Notes under the pieces: generated by a model
Database searches by the model: none
What the model was told of the DNA's origin: nothing
Seen by the model: only the letters and a program-made list of their open reading frames with translations
Part shown: positions 9,612-17,322 of the stretch, in pieces
Numbering within the stretch: position 1 is the first letter of the stretch
Layout of the letters: each line of letters opens with the position of its first letter
Source of the DNA: JBGSUZ01 sp964404895
Lineage (GTDB): Bacteria; Bacillota; Clostridia; Peptostreptococcales; Acidaminobacteraceae
Assembly: GCA_964404895.1 (NCBI GenBank)
Contig: CAYOLV010000007.1
Span: forward strand, 97,519-161,518
Direction: 5' to 3'
Length of the DNA stretch: 64,000 bases
Program-made: the position numbers and the translations under genes

Positions 9612-9629
9612 CATAGGTATATGCCTATG
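9612..9629. promoter_or_regulatory. Candidate LysR-type operator
   Basis: The interrupted palindrome ATAGG-N6-CCTAT sits within CATAGGTATATGCCTATG, 17 bases before the LysR-gene start. Placement in the divergent intergenic region and the dyad form fit a LysR-family autoregulatory site. Inference from position and symmetry only. Confidence 0.55.
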
Positions 9630-9645
9630 TGAAGTGGAGGATAAA

Positions 9646-10518
9646 ATGACTCTTAGACATCTTGAAATATTTGTTGCTGTAGCAGACATGGGCAGTATGA
9701 CGGCTGCTTCTGAACGGCTGTATATCTCTCAACCTACGGTCAGCCAAGCCATTATGGAGCTAGAAAGATATTATGGGACGAAACTCTTTGACCGAATGGG
9801 TAAAAAACTATACCGAACTCAGGCAGGGGAACGTTTGTTAGGCTATGCCCGACACGTGACAGGTCTCGTTTCAGATATGGCTATTCAAATGACTCAGATC
9901 GAAGCTACGGGCATATTGCGAATAGGAGCTAGTGCCACAGTGGGGATTCGATTTTTACCAGAACTGGTGACTCAATTCAGCCAAAAAGTTTCAGGGATCC
10001 AAATACAGGCGGTTATTAAAAACACTTCAGATATTGAACAACTATTGTTAAAAAATGAGCTGGATATTGGCATTGTTGAAGGGGATATTCACTCCACAGA
10101 TCTATCTGCAAAATCTTTCTTCCAAGATGAACTGGTTCTGGTATGTGGAAAAGGGCATCCGCTGTATGGGAGAACCTCTGTTAAGCCTTTTGAACTGGAA
10201 GACTGTCATTATTTGATGAGAGAAGTGGGTAGCGGTACACGAGAACTGTTTGAATATGCTATGGCTGCACAAGAGTTGAATTGGCAGACCGTTTGGGAAT
10301 CTAATAGCTTTGAGAGTATTACTGCAGCCGCCAAAAAAAATATTGGATTGGCGGTGCTCTCGAAAAATTTAATAAAAGAAGATTTGGAAACAGGTGCGCT
10401 TTGGCATATTCTTACCCCGTTTTTGAGTTTAAAGCGCAAATGGCGTATTGCTTATCATAAAAATAAGTATTTAACAGAGGGGATGGAAAAATTGATTGCG
10501 TTTTGTGTCCAAAATTAA
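9646..10518 (+). CDS. LysR family transcriptional regulator (YeiE-like)
   Basis: DNA-binding regulator of 290 residues. The N-terminal winged helix-turn-helix (residues 1-60) reads LRHLEIFVAVADMGSMT then AASERLYISQPTVSQAIMEL, a canonical LysR motif; the rest is the periplasmic-binding-protein-like effector domain (LRIGASATVGIRFLP, DIGIVEGDIHS). The start is taken as ATG 9646 with GTGGAGG at 9634-9640 as the ribosome site, not the GTG at 9634. It is transcribed away from the YeiH-type exporter and probably controls it together with itself through the palindrome at 9612-9629. The effector is unknown; in enterobacterial YeiE sulfite has been proposed, which would fit a sulfur-anion exporter. Confidence 0.9.
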   Translation: MTLRHLEIFVAVADMGSMTAASERLYISQPTVSQAIMELERYYGTKLFDRMGKKLYRTQAGERLLGYARHVTGLVSDMAIQMTQIEATGILRIGASATVGIRFLPELVTQFSQKVSGIQIQAVIKNTSDIEQLLLKNELDIGIVEGDIHSTDLSAKSFFQDELVLVCGKGHPLYGRTSVKPFELEDCHYLMREVGSGTRELFEYAMAAQELNWQTVWESNSFESITAAAKKNIGLAVLSKNLIKEDLETGALWHILTPFLSLKRKWRIAYHKNKYLTEGMEKLIAFCVQN

Positions 10519-10606
10519 ATTTAGATAAATTTATGGCTTTAATCGATTGGAATCTCGTGTATAATAAGTAAGGCTAATTATCAATATGTATGGAGGATTC
10601 AAAAAA

Positions 10607-11461
10607 ATGAAGACGTATTTAACCCCCCCTGAAATCGTCGACTACACCCTGCAAACAGGTGTGAAGAAGGCAAATACGCCGATTTTAGCACAATTGCTCT
10701 TGGGTTTTCTAGCAGGTGCATTTATAGCATTTGCCGCAGAAGGCTCCAATATGGCAGCATTTAATTTATTTGCAGAACCTACAACTTACGGACTAGGTAA
10801 AGCCCTTGCAGGGTCTATATTTGGTACAGGGCTTATGTTGGTCGTTGTGGCAGGTGGCGAATTGTTCACTGGAAATACCATGATGTTAGGCGCACTTTTT
10901 GAGAAAAAGATTTCATTGAGTAAGATGTTGCAAAACTGGATTTTTGTCTATATTGGCAATTTTATTGGATCCGTTTTTATCGCGTATATGATGGCGAAGT
11001 CAGGGCTATTTAACAGTGGAGACAATGTCCTTGGTGCGGTAACTATTAAAATTGCAGCTTATAAAGTGGGCCTGAGTTTCGAGCAAGCCTTTTTCCTTGG
11101 CATTATGTGTAACTGGCTAGTCTGCCTTGCGGTTTGGATGAGCTACGGCGCACAGGATGTTACTGGTAAATTATTAGCGATATTTTTCCCGATCTGGCTA
11201 TTCATTACATCCGGCTTTGAACACTCCGTTGCCAATATGTACTATATTCCAGCGGGGATTTTAGCTAAGAGCAACGAGAAATGGGTAGCAGCAGCCATGG
11301 AACACGGTGTAACTGCTGAAAAACTGGCAAATTTGAACTGGCATACCTTTGCAGTCAATAACCTCATACCGGTCACTCTGGGCAATATTGTGGGTGGTGG
11401 TCTTTTGGTCGCTGGCATGTATTGGTTTACTTATACGAAAGTATCAAAAAAGAAGGCATAA
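10607..11461 (+). CDS. Formate/nitrite transporter (FNT) family channel
   Basis: Pentameric six-helix channel protein, 284 residues, for formate, nitrite, hydrosulfide or lactate. Family features: LLGFLAGAFIAFAAEGSN in helix 1, GGELFTGNTMML (the central slit region with the conserved Thr) and the later GIMCNWLVCLAVWMSYGA and FEHSVANMYYIP, the last including the conserved pore histidine. The start is ATG 10607, six bases after GGAGG; an upstream in-frame ATG at 10586 would place that site in the gene. The TAA stop codon is inside the stem of a very strong terminator. In a fermentative anaerobe a formate role is most likely, but the sequence does not decide between substrates. Confidence 0.92.
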   Translation: MKTYLTPPEIVDYTLQTGVKKANTPILAQLLLGFLAGAFIAFAAEGSNMAAFNLFAEPTTYGLGKALAGSIFGTGLMLVVVAGGELFTGNTMMLGALFEKKISLSKMLQNWIFVYIGNFIGSVFIAYMMAKSGLFNSGDNVLGAVTIKIAAYKVGLSFEQAFFLGIMCNWLVCLAVWMSYGAQDVTGKLLAIFFPIWLFITSGFEHSVANMYYIPAGILAKSNEKWVAAAMEHGVTAEKLANLNWHTFAVNNLIPVTLGNIVGGGLLVAGMYWFTYTKVSKKKA

Positions 11462-11488
11462 GCGCTAGGCGCTTATGCCTTCTTTTTT
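11446..11488. terminator. Strong bidirectional terminator overlapping the FNT stop codon
   Basis: A perfect stem of about 20 bp (centre agcgc-tag-gcgct) flanked by A-run and T-run terminates the FNT gene, and on the minus strand the cation exporter gene ending at 11545. The TAA stop at 11459-11461 is part of the left arm. A second dyad, AGCTCGAG / CTCGAGCT with ATTTTT after it, lies at 11517-11545. Confidence 0.9.
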
Positions 11489-11544
11489 ACCCGTTTGTGA
11501 AGGAAATCTTTGAGGAAGCTCGAGGCTGAGTGCTCGAGCTATTT

Positions 11545-12426
11545 TTAAGCTGATTGCTTAAGATTGGGTTCTATATGCACAATAACTTCCTGTATTTCGT
11601 ATGTTTCATGGAGCATTTTTTCGACTTCTTCGGCAATATCATGACCTTGTATTACGGTAATATTGGGGTCGACTAAGATGATTAAATCCATGAGAGTGTT
11701 GTTGCCGTGAACGCGAGCTTTAATGTCTTCGACCCCCTGAACACCGCAAACCTGAGAAATGCTTTTGTTAATCTGATCTAAAAGTTCTTTGTCAAATCCG
11801 TCTGTCAAATTATGAGCTGCTTCTATGAAAATTTCCCAACCGGTTTTAATAATCAATACCCCAACAACCACGGCGGCAAGGGGATCAATCCAAGGCAAAC
11901 CAAATTGAGATGCAAGAATACCCACAGCCGTACCAATACTGACATAGGCGTCGGAAAGGTTGTCCTTTGCAGCAGCTTTCAACCCAGAACTGTTGATTTG
12001 TGTGGCAATCTTGAGATTGTATCGATAAACCAAGTAGATGCCTAAGGCACAGAAAATTGCGGTGATGGCAGAGACCAAATCTGGGGCTTTTTCTTTAAAA
12101 TATACAGTATCTAATACCGCAGTATAAAGAACTTGAAGACCTACAGCAATCATGATGAGGGAGGCAACTAGGGAAGCGATGGTTTCAGCTCTAAAATGAC
12201 CATAGGCGTGTTCATCATCGGCAGGCTTTGCTGCGATTTTTAAACCAATTAGCACCGCCAGAGATGCAAAAATATCCGTTGAGTTATTGAGTCCGTCTGC
12301 AAAAAGTGCTTTTGAACCTGCGAAATAACCGACGCCTAATTTGATAAGCGAGAGACCAATATAGGCGATGATGCTGATGGTGGCTCCTCTCTGAGCGAGT
12401 CTTAAATGATCATACTTTTCTTCCAT
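11545..12426 (-). CDS. Cation diffusion facilitator (CDF) metal exporter, probably Mn2+
   Basis: Six-helix membrane metal/proton antiporter of 293 residues with a C-terminal cytoplasmic dimerisation domain. Helix 2 carries LFADGLNNSTDIFAS and the loop after it DDEHAYGHFRAETIAS; the helix 5 counterpart is AKDNLSDAYVSIG. The site residues (Asn/Asp in helix 2, Asn-x3-Asp in helix 5) are of the kind found in manganese/iron CDF members rather than the HxxxD of zinc exporters. The leader contains a probable yybP-ykoY manganese riboswitch followed by an intrinsic terminator, which supports Mn2+ as substrate. TAACGTAATG context gives the ribosome site GGAGGTAACG. Metal specificity remains an inference from motif and leader. 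Confidence 0.9.
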   Translation of the reverse strand: MEEKYDHLRLAQRGATISIIAYIGLSLIKLGVGYFAGSKALFADGLNNSTDIFASLAVLIGLKIAAKPADDEHAYGHFRAETIASLVASLIMIAVGLQVLYTAVLDTVYFKEKAPDLVSAITAIFCALGIYLVYRYNLKIATQINSSGLKAAAKDNLSDAYVSIGTAVGILASQFGLPWIDPLAAVVVGVLIIKTGWEIFIEAAHNLTDGFDKELLDQINKSISQVCGVQGVEDIKARVHGNNTLMDLIILVDPNITVIQGHDIAEEVEKMLHETYEIQEVIVHIEPNLKQSA

Positions 12427-12465
12427 TACGTTACCTCCGATTGATTGATTGGTGGATATGGGTGA

Positions 12466-12556
12466 AAAACATTACAAAACTTAAAAACTTTACAAACCTT
12501 TACAAACCTTTAAAACAAAAACCTAAAACCTAAAACCTTAAAAACTTTACAAACCT
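12466..12556. repeat. Short AT-rich direct repeats in the exporter leader
   Basis: Overlapping short units ACTTTACAAACCTTTACAAA (two copies at both ends of the tract) and CCTAAAACCTAAAACC make a low-complexity tract of about 90 bases between the leader hairpins and the exporter start. No reading frame uses it. Confidence 0.7.
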
Positions 12557-12617
12557 TTTAGGGCAAAAAAAACTGAACTCGGTCGACTTTGTCGACCTTG
12601 TCGCTGGCGCGACTTTT

Positions 12618-12682
12618 CAAACTTTTCGTAAGACCATCGGGGGCTTGATAAATCAGCCTCCGGTGATCTTACGAAAAGTTTG
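12618..12682 (-). other. Long leader hairpin
   Basis: A 16-bp perfect inverted repeat (CAAACTTTTCGTAAGA 12618-12633 with its complement 12667-12682) whose loop region can pair further. It lies in the exporter leader between the riboswitch terminator and the coding region. Next to it are two smaller dyads, GTCGC/GCGAC and GGTCGAC-aaa-GTCGACC (near 12580-12612). Role unknown; possible second attenuator or a decayed mobile-repeat unit. Confidence 0.6.
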
Positions 12683-12699
12683 AGTTTTGTTTTTTCCGT

Positions 12700-12738
12700 A
12701 AAAAAAAGACTTCTAGCGCAATTATGCGCTAAAAGTCT
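12700..12738 (-). terminator. Riboswitch-linked intrinsic terminator
   Basis: On the minus strand the stem AGACTTTTAGCGC / GCGCTAGAAGTCT with a 6-base loop is followed by a run of T residues. It starts 12 bases after the aptamer, the standard placement for an expression platform that stops transcription before the exporter gene when ligand is absent. Confidence 0.85.
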
Positions 12739-12750
12739 CACTTTAACTGA

Positions 12751-12835
12751 ATAAATCTGTTACGCCAGAACCAGACCCTTAGGTCAGTATGTTGACTCTG
12801 GCAACCTCTTATTTGAGGCAGCTACTCCCTTTTAG
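12751..12835 (-). ncRNA. Probable yybP-ykoY manganese riboswitch aptamer
   Basis: Reading the minus strand, AAAAGGGAGTAGC opens the element, a short hairpin TGCCTC/GAGG follows, then AGTCAACATACTGACC, and the closing part TCTGGCGTAACAGATTTA. GGGAGUAGC and GUCAACAUACU are the hallmark segments of the yybP-ykoY class; GCCAGA pairs with TCTGGC and GACC with GGTC inside. The element sits behind a promoter (TTGACA / TAAACT), before an intrinsic terminator and before a CDF metal exporter, exactly the genetic setting of this class. The 3' conserved loop differs somewhat from the common GCAAGACC form, so a covariance search is the deciding test. Confidence 0.75.
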
Positions 12836-12868
12836 TCGAGGAGATGATATTTATTTGACAACTCAGAT

Positions 12869-12898
12869 AGTTTATCTTATTTTGGCGTTATTTGTCAA
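12869..12898 (-). promoter_or_regulatory. Promoter for riboswitch and CDF exporter
   Basis: TTGACA (complement of 12893-12898) and TAAACT (complement of 12869-12874) with an 18-base spacer. The -35 box overlaps the last codons of the acetyltransferase gene on the same strand. Confidence 0.65.
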
Positions 12899-13394
12899 CT
12901 CGAATTCTACCCATAATGGTTTCATCTACATATTGGCCATTGCGAATTGCTGAAGCGCGTTTGAGACCTTCTACTTCAAAACCAAATTGCTTATAGAGAG
13001 ATAGAGCTCTGTCGTTTCCTTCTAGGACGCCAAGTTCTACGCGTTTGAGCATGAGCCAATTATCGGCTAAGTCAACTATGGCTGCCATTAAAGCTTTTCC
13101 AATGCCTTGTCCCTGATAATCTTCATGGACGGATAAACCCACGCCGCCGCTATGGCGCAAACGAGGATTTGGGGAGATATGAAGTCCTGCAACTCCTAGA
13201 ACGAGGGCAGGATTCTCTTCAGAGACCGCTACAAACATATGGTCCCAATCAGATACATTTGAAACAAATCTTTCGCTGCGTTCCAATCTTTCACTTGGGA
13301 TGCCCAATGTGTTAGGGAGTACCCCTGCCTGTCTCCGTATAGCGTTGAGCTGAGGAGCGTCTGCATTTTGTACAGGTCGGATGATAAAGTTCAT
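12888..13394 (-). CDS. GNAT family N-acetyltransferase
   Basis: A 168-residue acyl-CoA-dependent N-acetyltransferase. The acetyl-CoA loop is visible as LSVHEDYQGQGIGKALMAAI (motif A, Q/RxxGxG/A) at about residues 90-110, followed by VELGVLEGNDRALSLYKQFGFEVEG, typical of the RimI/YhhY-like group. The start is the ATG at 13394, with GGAGGA at 13401-13406 six bases upstream; the ATG at 13400 is too close to that site. It is followed directly by the exporter leader and has no terminator of its own. Substrate unknown; amino acids, polyamines or toxic amines are common for relatives. Confidence 0.9.
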   Translation of the reverse strand: MNFIIRPVQNADAPQLNAIRRQAGVLPNTLGIPSERLERSERFVSNVSDWDHMFVAVSEENPALVLGVAGLHISPNPRLRHSGGVGLSVHEDYQGQGIGKALMAAIVDLADNWLMLKRVELGVLEGNDRALSLYKQFGFEVEGLKRASAIRNGQYVDETIMGRIRVDK

Positions 13395-13626
13395 AAGCAT
13401 TCCTCCAAAATATATTTTTATAGATTATACCATTTAGAACAGTTTCTGCAATAGTGATCTTGGCGAGACAGAAAAAAATAAATTTGAATTACCCCTTGTA
13501 TAGAAGGATTTCATCAGTTAACATAGAATTAATATCAATAAGAAATTTGAAAATTCAAACAACTTCATAGGTGTAGGATTGTTCAAACAATTCATGCGGG
13601 TGTTTAACTTGAAGGAGGAGAAGACC

Positions 13627-14040
13627 ATGTTTACTTTAATTGCTGGCAAAGAAGGCTCTGGTAAAACAAAAACTCTTATCGAACTTGCAAACAGCAAAGT
13701 CAAAGCTTCAAGCGGCAGTGTTATTTTTATCGATGACAACAATCGGCATATGTATGATTTGCACCACGACCTTCGTTTTATCAGTATGAATGAGAATCCT
13801 ATCAGAACTCCAGACGAGTTTTTCGGTTTTCTAGTAGGCTTAATGTCAAACAACTATGACATTGAAACCATATATATTGATGGTTTGACAAAGGTGGTTA
13901 AAGCTGACATCAGCGATCTTGGACCCTTTGTGAAAAAAGCTGAAGATTTTGCGGACAAACACAAGGTACAAATTTTCTCAACCATTAACTGCGATGCTGA
14001 ACACCTCCCTGATCAGTTAAAAACCTATGTGAAAGCATAG
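13627..14040 (+). CDS. Small P-loop ATP-binding protein of unknown role
   Basis: A 137-residue protein. Walker A is at the N terminus (GKEGSGKTKT, residues 6-15) and a possible Walker B follows a hydrophobic strand (IETIYIDGLTK, about residues 80-90). No other domain, membrane helix or signal is seen. The start is ATG 13627 because AAGGAGGAG lies six bases before it; reading from 13579 would add 16 residues that include this ribosome site. Single gene between its own leader and a terminator. Similar short P-loop proteins occur in Clostridia without assigned function. Confidence 0.75.
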   Translation: MFTLIAGKEGSGKTKTLIELANSKVKASSGSVIFIDDNNRHMYDLHHDLRFISMNENPIRTPDEFFGFLVGLMSNNYDIETIYIDGLTKVVKADISDLGPFVKKAEDFADKHKVQIFSTINCDAEHLPDQLKTYVKA

Positions 14041-14087
14041 AAATACGGACAATTGAACTAGTAAACCTAGAAATATGAAAAAAACCA

Positions 14088-14117
14088 CCCGTAACAGCTT
14101 GCTGTTGCGGGTTTTTT
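14088..14117 (+). terminator. Intrinsic terminator after P-loop gene
   Basis: Stem cccgtaacagc / gctgttgcggg, two-base loop, then TTTTTT. Confidence 0.9.
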
Positions 14118-14197
14118 AATAGATATTTCAACGTACTCGTATTAATTATAAATATGTTTATTTTTTTATCGAAAAATGGGTATTCATAAAGTTAAGC

Positions 14198-14213
14198 TTT
14201 CATTAAAATGAAA
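14198..14213. promoter_or_regulatory. Candidate operator before ABC efflux operon
   Basis: Dyad TTTCATT-AA-AATGAAA lies 29 bases before the ATG of the ABC ATPase gene, downstream of AT-rich promoter-like DNA. Position and symmetry suggest binding by a dimeric repressor; none is encoded next to it. Confidence 0.4.
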
Positions 14214-14242
14214 TTGAGGACACAGACGAAAGAGGAGATCAC

Positions 14243-14947
14243 ATGACACCTTTTATAACGGTAAAAGAGCTTTCTAAAAACTATCAAATGGGTGAAGTTA
14301 TAGTGCGTGCTGCCCAGCACATGAGTTTTGAAGTTGAAGAAGGTGAATTTGTTGTAATCTTAGGCCCTAGTGGTTCTGGCAAGAGTACCCTTTTGAATAT
14401 TTTAGGAGGTATGGATACAGCTACAAGTGGAGAGATTACCGTTTTGGGTCAGCGTATAGATCAAATGAATGAAAATCAACTGACGGAATATAGAAGAAAA
14501 GCTGTGGGATTTGTCTTTCAGTTTTATAATTTGATGCCCAATTTAACAGCACTTGAAAATGTGGCTCTGGTAACAGAAATTGCTGAAAATGCTTTTGAAC
14601 CCATTGATCTCATGAAGCAGGTAGGACTTGAAGAGCGACTCAATAATTTTCCTTCCCAACTATCAGGGGGCGAGCAACAAAGAGTGGCGATAGCCCGGGC
14701 CTTGGCTAAAAATCCCGATCTTTTGTTGTGCGATGAACCCACAGGGGCTCTAGATTATGAAACAGGAATTCAAGTACTGAAAGCCCTCCAAGACGCAAAT
14801 AAAAAATATAAGAAAACGTTATTGGTAATTACCCATAATGCAGCTATCGCTCAAATGGCAGATAAAATCATTCGTGTGCAAAGTGGTCACGTGGCTGAAG
14901 TTCAGCTCAACGCAAATCCCTTGCCACCAGAGAGGATTGAGTGGTAA
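14243..14947 (+). CDS. ABC transporter ATP-binding protein, MacB/LolD type
   Basis: Cytosolic ATPase subunit (234 residues) of a MacB-like exporter. Walker A GPSGSGKST, Q-loop FVFQFYNLMP, ABC signature LSGGEQQRVAIARAL, Walker B LLLCDEPTGALD and H-loop VITHN are all intact, and the spacing is that of the LolD/MacB/FtsE family. The stop codon overlaps the start of the permease (TAATG at 14945-14949), so translation is coupled. With the permease and membrane-fusion protein downstream it forms a three-part efflux system typical of Gram-positive peptide or antibiotic export. Substrate unknown. Confidence 0.95.
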   Translation: MTPFITVKELSKNYQMGEVIVRAAQHMSFEVEEGEFVVILGPSGSGKSTLLNILGGMDTATSGEITVLGQRIDQMNENQLTEYRRKAVGFVFQFYNLMPNLTALENVALVTEIAENAFEPIDLMKQVGLEERLNNFPSQLSGGEQQRVAIARALAKNPDLLLCDEPTGALDYETGIQVLKALQDANKKYKKTLLVITHNAAIAQMADKIIRVQSGHVAEVQLNANPLPPERIEW

Positions 14948-17310
14948 TGTCAACTTTACTGAAAAAATCTTGGCGAGATTTATTAGAGGCGAGAGGTCAA
15001 TTCATTTCATTGATTATCATCGTCTCTCTAGGTGTTGCCTTCTATACGGGTATTAACGCCACATTGTTGAACTTGACCAATGCCAGTGAAACTTATTTCG
15101 AAGAATATAACATGGCAGACTACTGGGTGGATCTCCAAAAGATTCCTGTTTCAAAAATGAAGCAGTTAGAAGCGGTACCGGGCATTCGGGAGGCCGAGGG
15201 GAGAATAATACAGAACTTGAGTGCCTTTAAGGGCGATGAAAATGTTACCTTAAGGGTCGTTAGTGGTGCAGTGGGCAAAGAAAAAACTGAAATTAACCGT
15301 TATTGGCTTACCGGTGGTAGAAATTACAGAGCCGATCAGCCTGAATGTGTGGTAGAAGAAAATTATTTCAACACTAATGGATATAAATTTGGGGATACCC
15401 TACAAGCTTATTGGAATGGGAAACCTATCACTTTAAAAATTGTGGGAACAGCAAGATCTCCTGAATATGTATATGCAATCAAAGATGGCGGAGAAATCAT
15501 GCCTGACCCAATCCATTTTGGAATTTTATTTGTGGGCAACGTCTATGCTGAGACTATTTTTGGAATGACTCAAAGTGCAAACAGTATTTCTATAAAAAGT
15601 GACCCCAACACCAATTATGACCAGCTTAAAGTCCTATTAGAAAAGAAATTAGACCCTTATGGTGTCTATGCTCAATATCCTCGAAAAAATCAATTGAGTT
15701 ATGCCATGCTTCATGAAGAAATGAAGGGTCTTGAATCGGTTTCAGGCTCCTTTCCCATGGTCTTCATGATTGTCGCAGCCATTATTATCTACCTAATGAT
15801 GGGCAGAATGGTCGAACATCAGCGGACACAGATAGGTGTTCTAAAGGCATTTGGATTTTCGAATCGAAATATACTTTGGCATTTTTTAAGCTATGGTATA
15901 TTGATCAGTGTTTTGGGAAGTATAGTAGGGGCAATCTTTGGTTTGTTTTTAGGCAATTGGCAAACTGAACTGGAAAATGCGTATTTCCATTTACCCTTAA
16001 AAACCAATCGAATTTACCCCGAACTGCTATTACCAGCTATACTGATGACCAGCTCATTCTGTTTGATTGCCAGCTACGAAGCTTGTAAAAAGGCTTTTAA
16101 ACTCAGCCCAAGTGAAGCGATGAGGCCTAAAGTACCTCCTAGTGGAAAGGCCATTGCACTTGAAAAATTGAAAAAATTCTGGGGACGTCAAAGTTTTATC
16201 TGGAAAATGATATTGAGAAATATGTTTAGACACAAACGCAGAAATATGATGACCGCTTGCGGGGTCATGTTTGGGACGGCCTTGCTTTTAGTCACATTTG
16301 GTATGAAAGACACGGTAGACGACCTGATTGTTTCTCAATATGAGACCATTCAGAACTACGACTTAAAAATTACCACCTCTCGATTTATTCCCGAATCCGA
16401 TTGGCATACCCTTGAAAGACTGGATCACGTGACTCGAATAGAACCTATTTTAGAAATAGGCGTAGAGATGAAAAATGGGAATCGGGTAAAGACTGTGGCA
16501 TTGACGGCTATTTCTGACGACGCGGAATTGTATCGCCTAAGTGATGAAAGCGGTGCAGTCATTCCACTGACAAAAATGGGTATTATGATGCCAGCTAAGT
16601 TGGCGACACAACTGGGTATAAGTCCTCATGAAAGTGTTCAAATTAAACCGTTGATTACAGGGAAAAAAACTTTAGCGATCCCTTACAGTAAAGAGATTTA
16701 TCAGTACATCGGCATTAACGCATTTTGCAGTTTTGAACAAGCAGACGCCTTGCTAAAAGAGGGGCGGATGGCAAATGCCTTTGTGGTTCGGCTAGACGAT
16801 ATGAATAATGCAGATAAAGTAAAAAATGTGTTGAAAGATTATAAAAGTGTGAGTAGCGTGGTCACCAAAACCGATTCTTTAAAAAATTTAGAAGAAAATA
16901 TGGAGTTGATGACGGCTTCATTGAGTGTGATGGTCATTTTGGCAGGTATTTTGTCTATTGCAGTCATATACAATGTGGCCACTATCAGTATTTTTGAAAG
17001 ACAGCGGGAACTAGCAAGTCTGAAAGTACTGGGGTTAAGAGAAAAAGAACTGGAAAAAATCATCTTCTATGAAAATTATTTATTAGCTGTAATTGCTGCT
17101 TTTATGGGGCTGCCGCTGGGATATGGCATCGGTCAACTCATGAGTCTTAGTTTTGAGTCCGATAATTATTCCTTCCGCTTCATAATGTCTTTGCCGAGTT
17201 ATATTTATGCGGTAATTCTAAGCTTGGTATTTGCTTGGATTTCCAATCAGTGGCTGAAAAAGAAAATTAAAAAGTTGGATATGATTGCAGTATTGAAGAG
17301 CATCGATTAG
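14947..17310 (+). CDS. ABC transporter permease with two FtsX domains
   Basis: Membrane subunit of 787 residues. One N-terminal helix (FISLIIIVSLGVAFYTGI), a large extracellular MacB periplasmic-core-like region, three helices near residues 270-380 (FMIVAAIIIYLMMGR), a second extracellular loop, and a C-terminal FtsX domain (LSVMVILAGILSIAVIYNVA then IFERQRELASLKVLGL) give the duplicated ABC3 permease layout. The start is ATG 14947, overlapping the ATPase stop by one base. It is probably not a true lipoprotein transporter, because Gram-positive cells lack the Lol route; export of small molecules or peptides is more likely. Confidence 0.93.
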   Translation: MSTLLKKSWRDLLEARGQFISLIIIVSLGVAFYTGINATLLNLTNASETYFEEYNMADYWVDLQKIPVSKMKQLEAVPGIREAEGRIIQNLSAFKGDENVTLRVVSGAVGKEKTEINRYWLTGGRNYRADQPECVVEENYFNTNGYKFGDTLQAYWNGKPITLKIVGTARSPEYVYAIKDGGEIMPDPIHFGILFVGNVYAETIFGMTQSANSISIKSDPNTNYDQLKVLLEKKLDPYGVYAQYPRKNQLSYAMLHEEMKGLESVSGSFPMVFMIVAAIIIYLMMGRMVEHQRTQIGVLKAFGFSNRNILWHFLSYGILISVLGSIVGAIFGLFLGNWQTELENAYFHLPLKTNRIYPELLLPAILMTSSFCLIASYEACKKAFKLSPSEAMRPKVPPSGKAIALEKLKKFWGRQSFIWKMILRNMFRHKRRNMMTACGVMFGTALLLVTFGMKDTVDDLIVSQYETIQNYDLKITTSRFIPESDWHTLERLDHVTRIEPILEIGVEMKNGNRVKTVALTAISDDAELYRLSDESGAVIPLTKMGIMMPAKLATQLGISPHESVQIKPLITGKKTLAIPYSKEIYQYIGINAFCSFEQADALLKEGRMANAFVVRLDDMNNADKVKNVLKDYKSVSSVVTKTDSLKNLEENMELMTASLSVMVILAGILSIAVIYNVATISIFERQRELASLKVLGLREKELEKIIFYENYLLAVIAAFMGLPLGYGIGQLMSLSFESDNYSFRFIMSLPSYIYAVILSLVFAWISNQWLKKKIKKLDMIAVLKSID

Positions 17311-17322
17311 GGGGGACTGACA

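Noticed and set aside
12466..12556. Repeat tract as a CRISPR array or telomere-like repeat
   Set aside because: Units are only 6-20 bases, without spacers of constant size, and no cas genes are present.
12751..12835. Alternative reading as a NiCo (czcD) riboswitch
   Set aside because: The repeated features of that class are not seen, whereas GGGAGUAGC and GUCAACAUACU of yybP-ykoY are.
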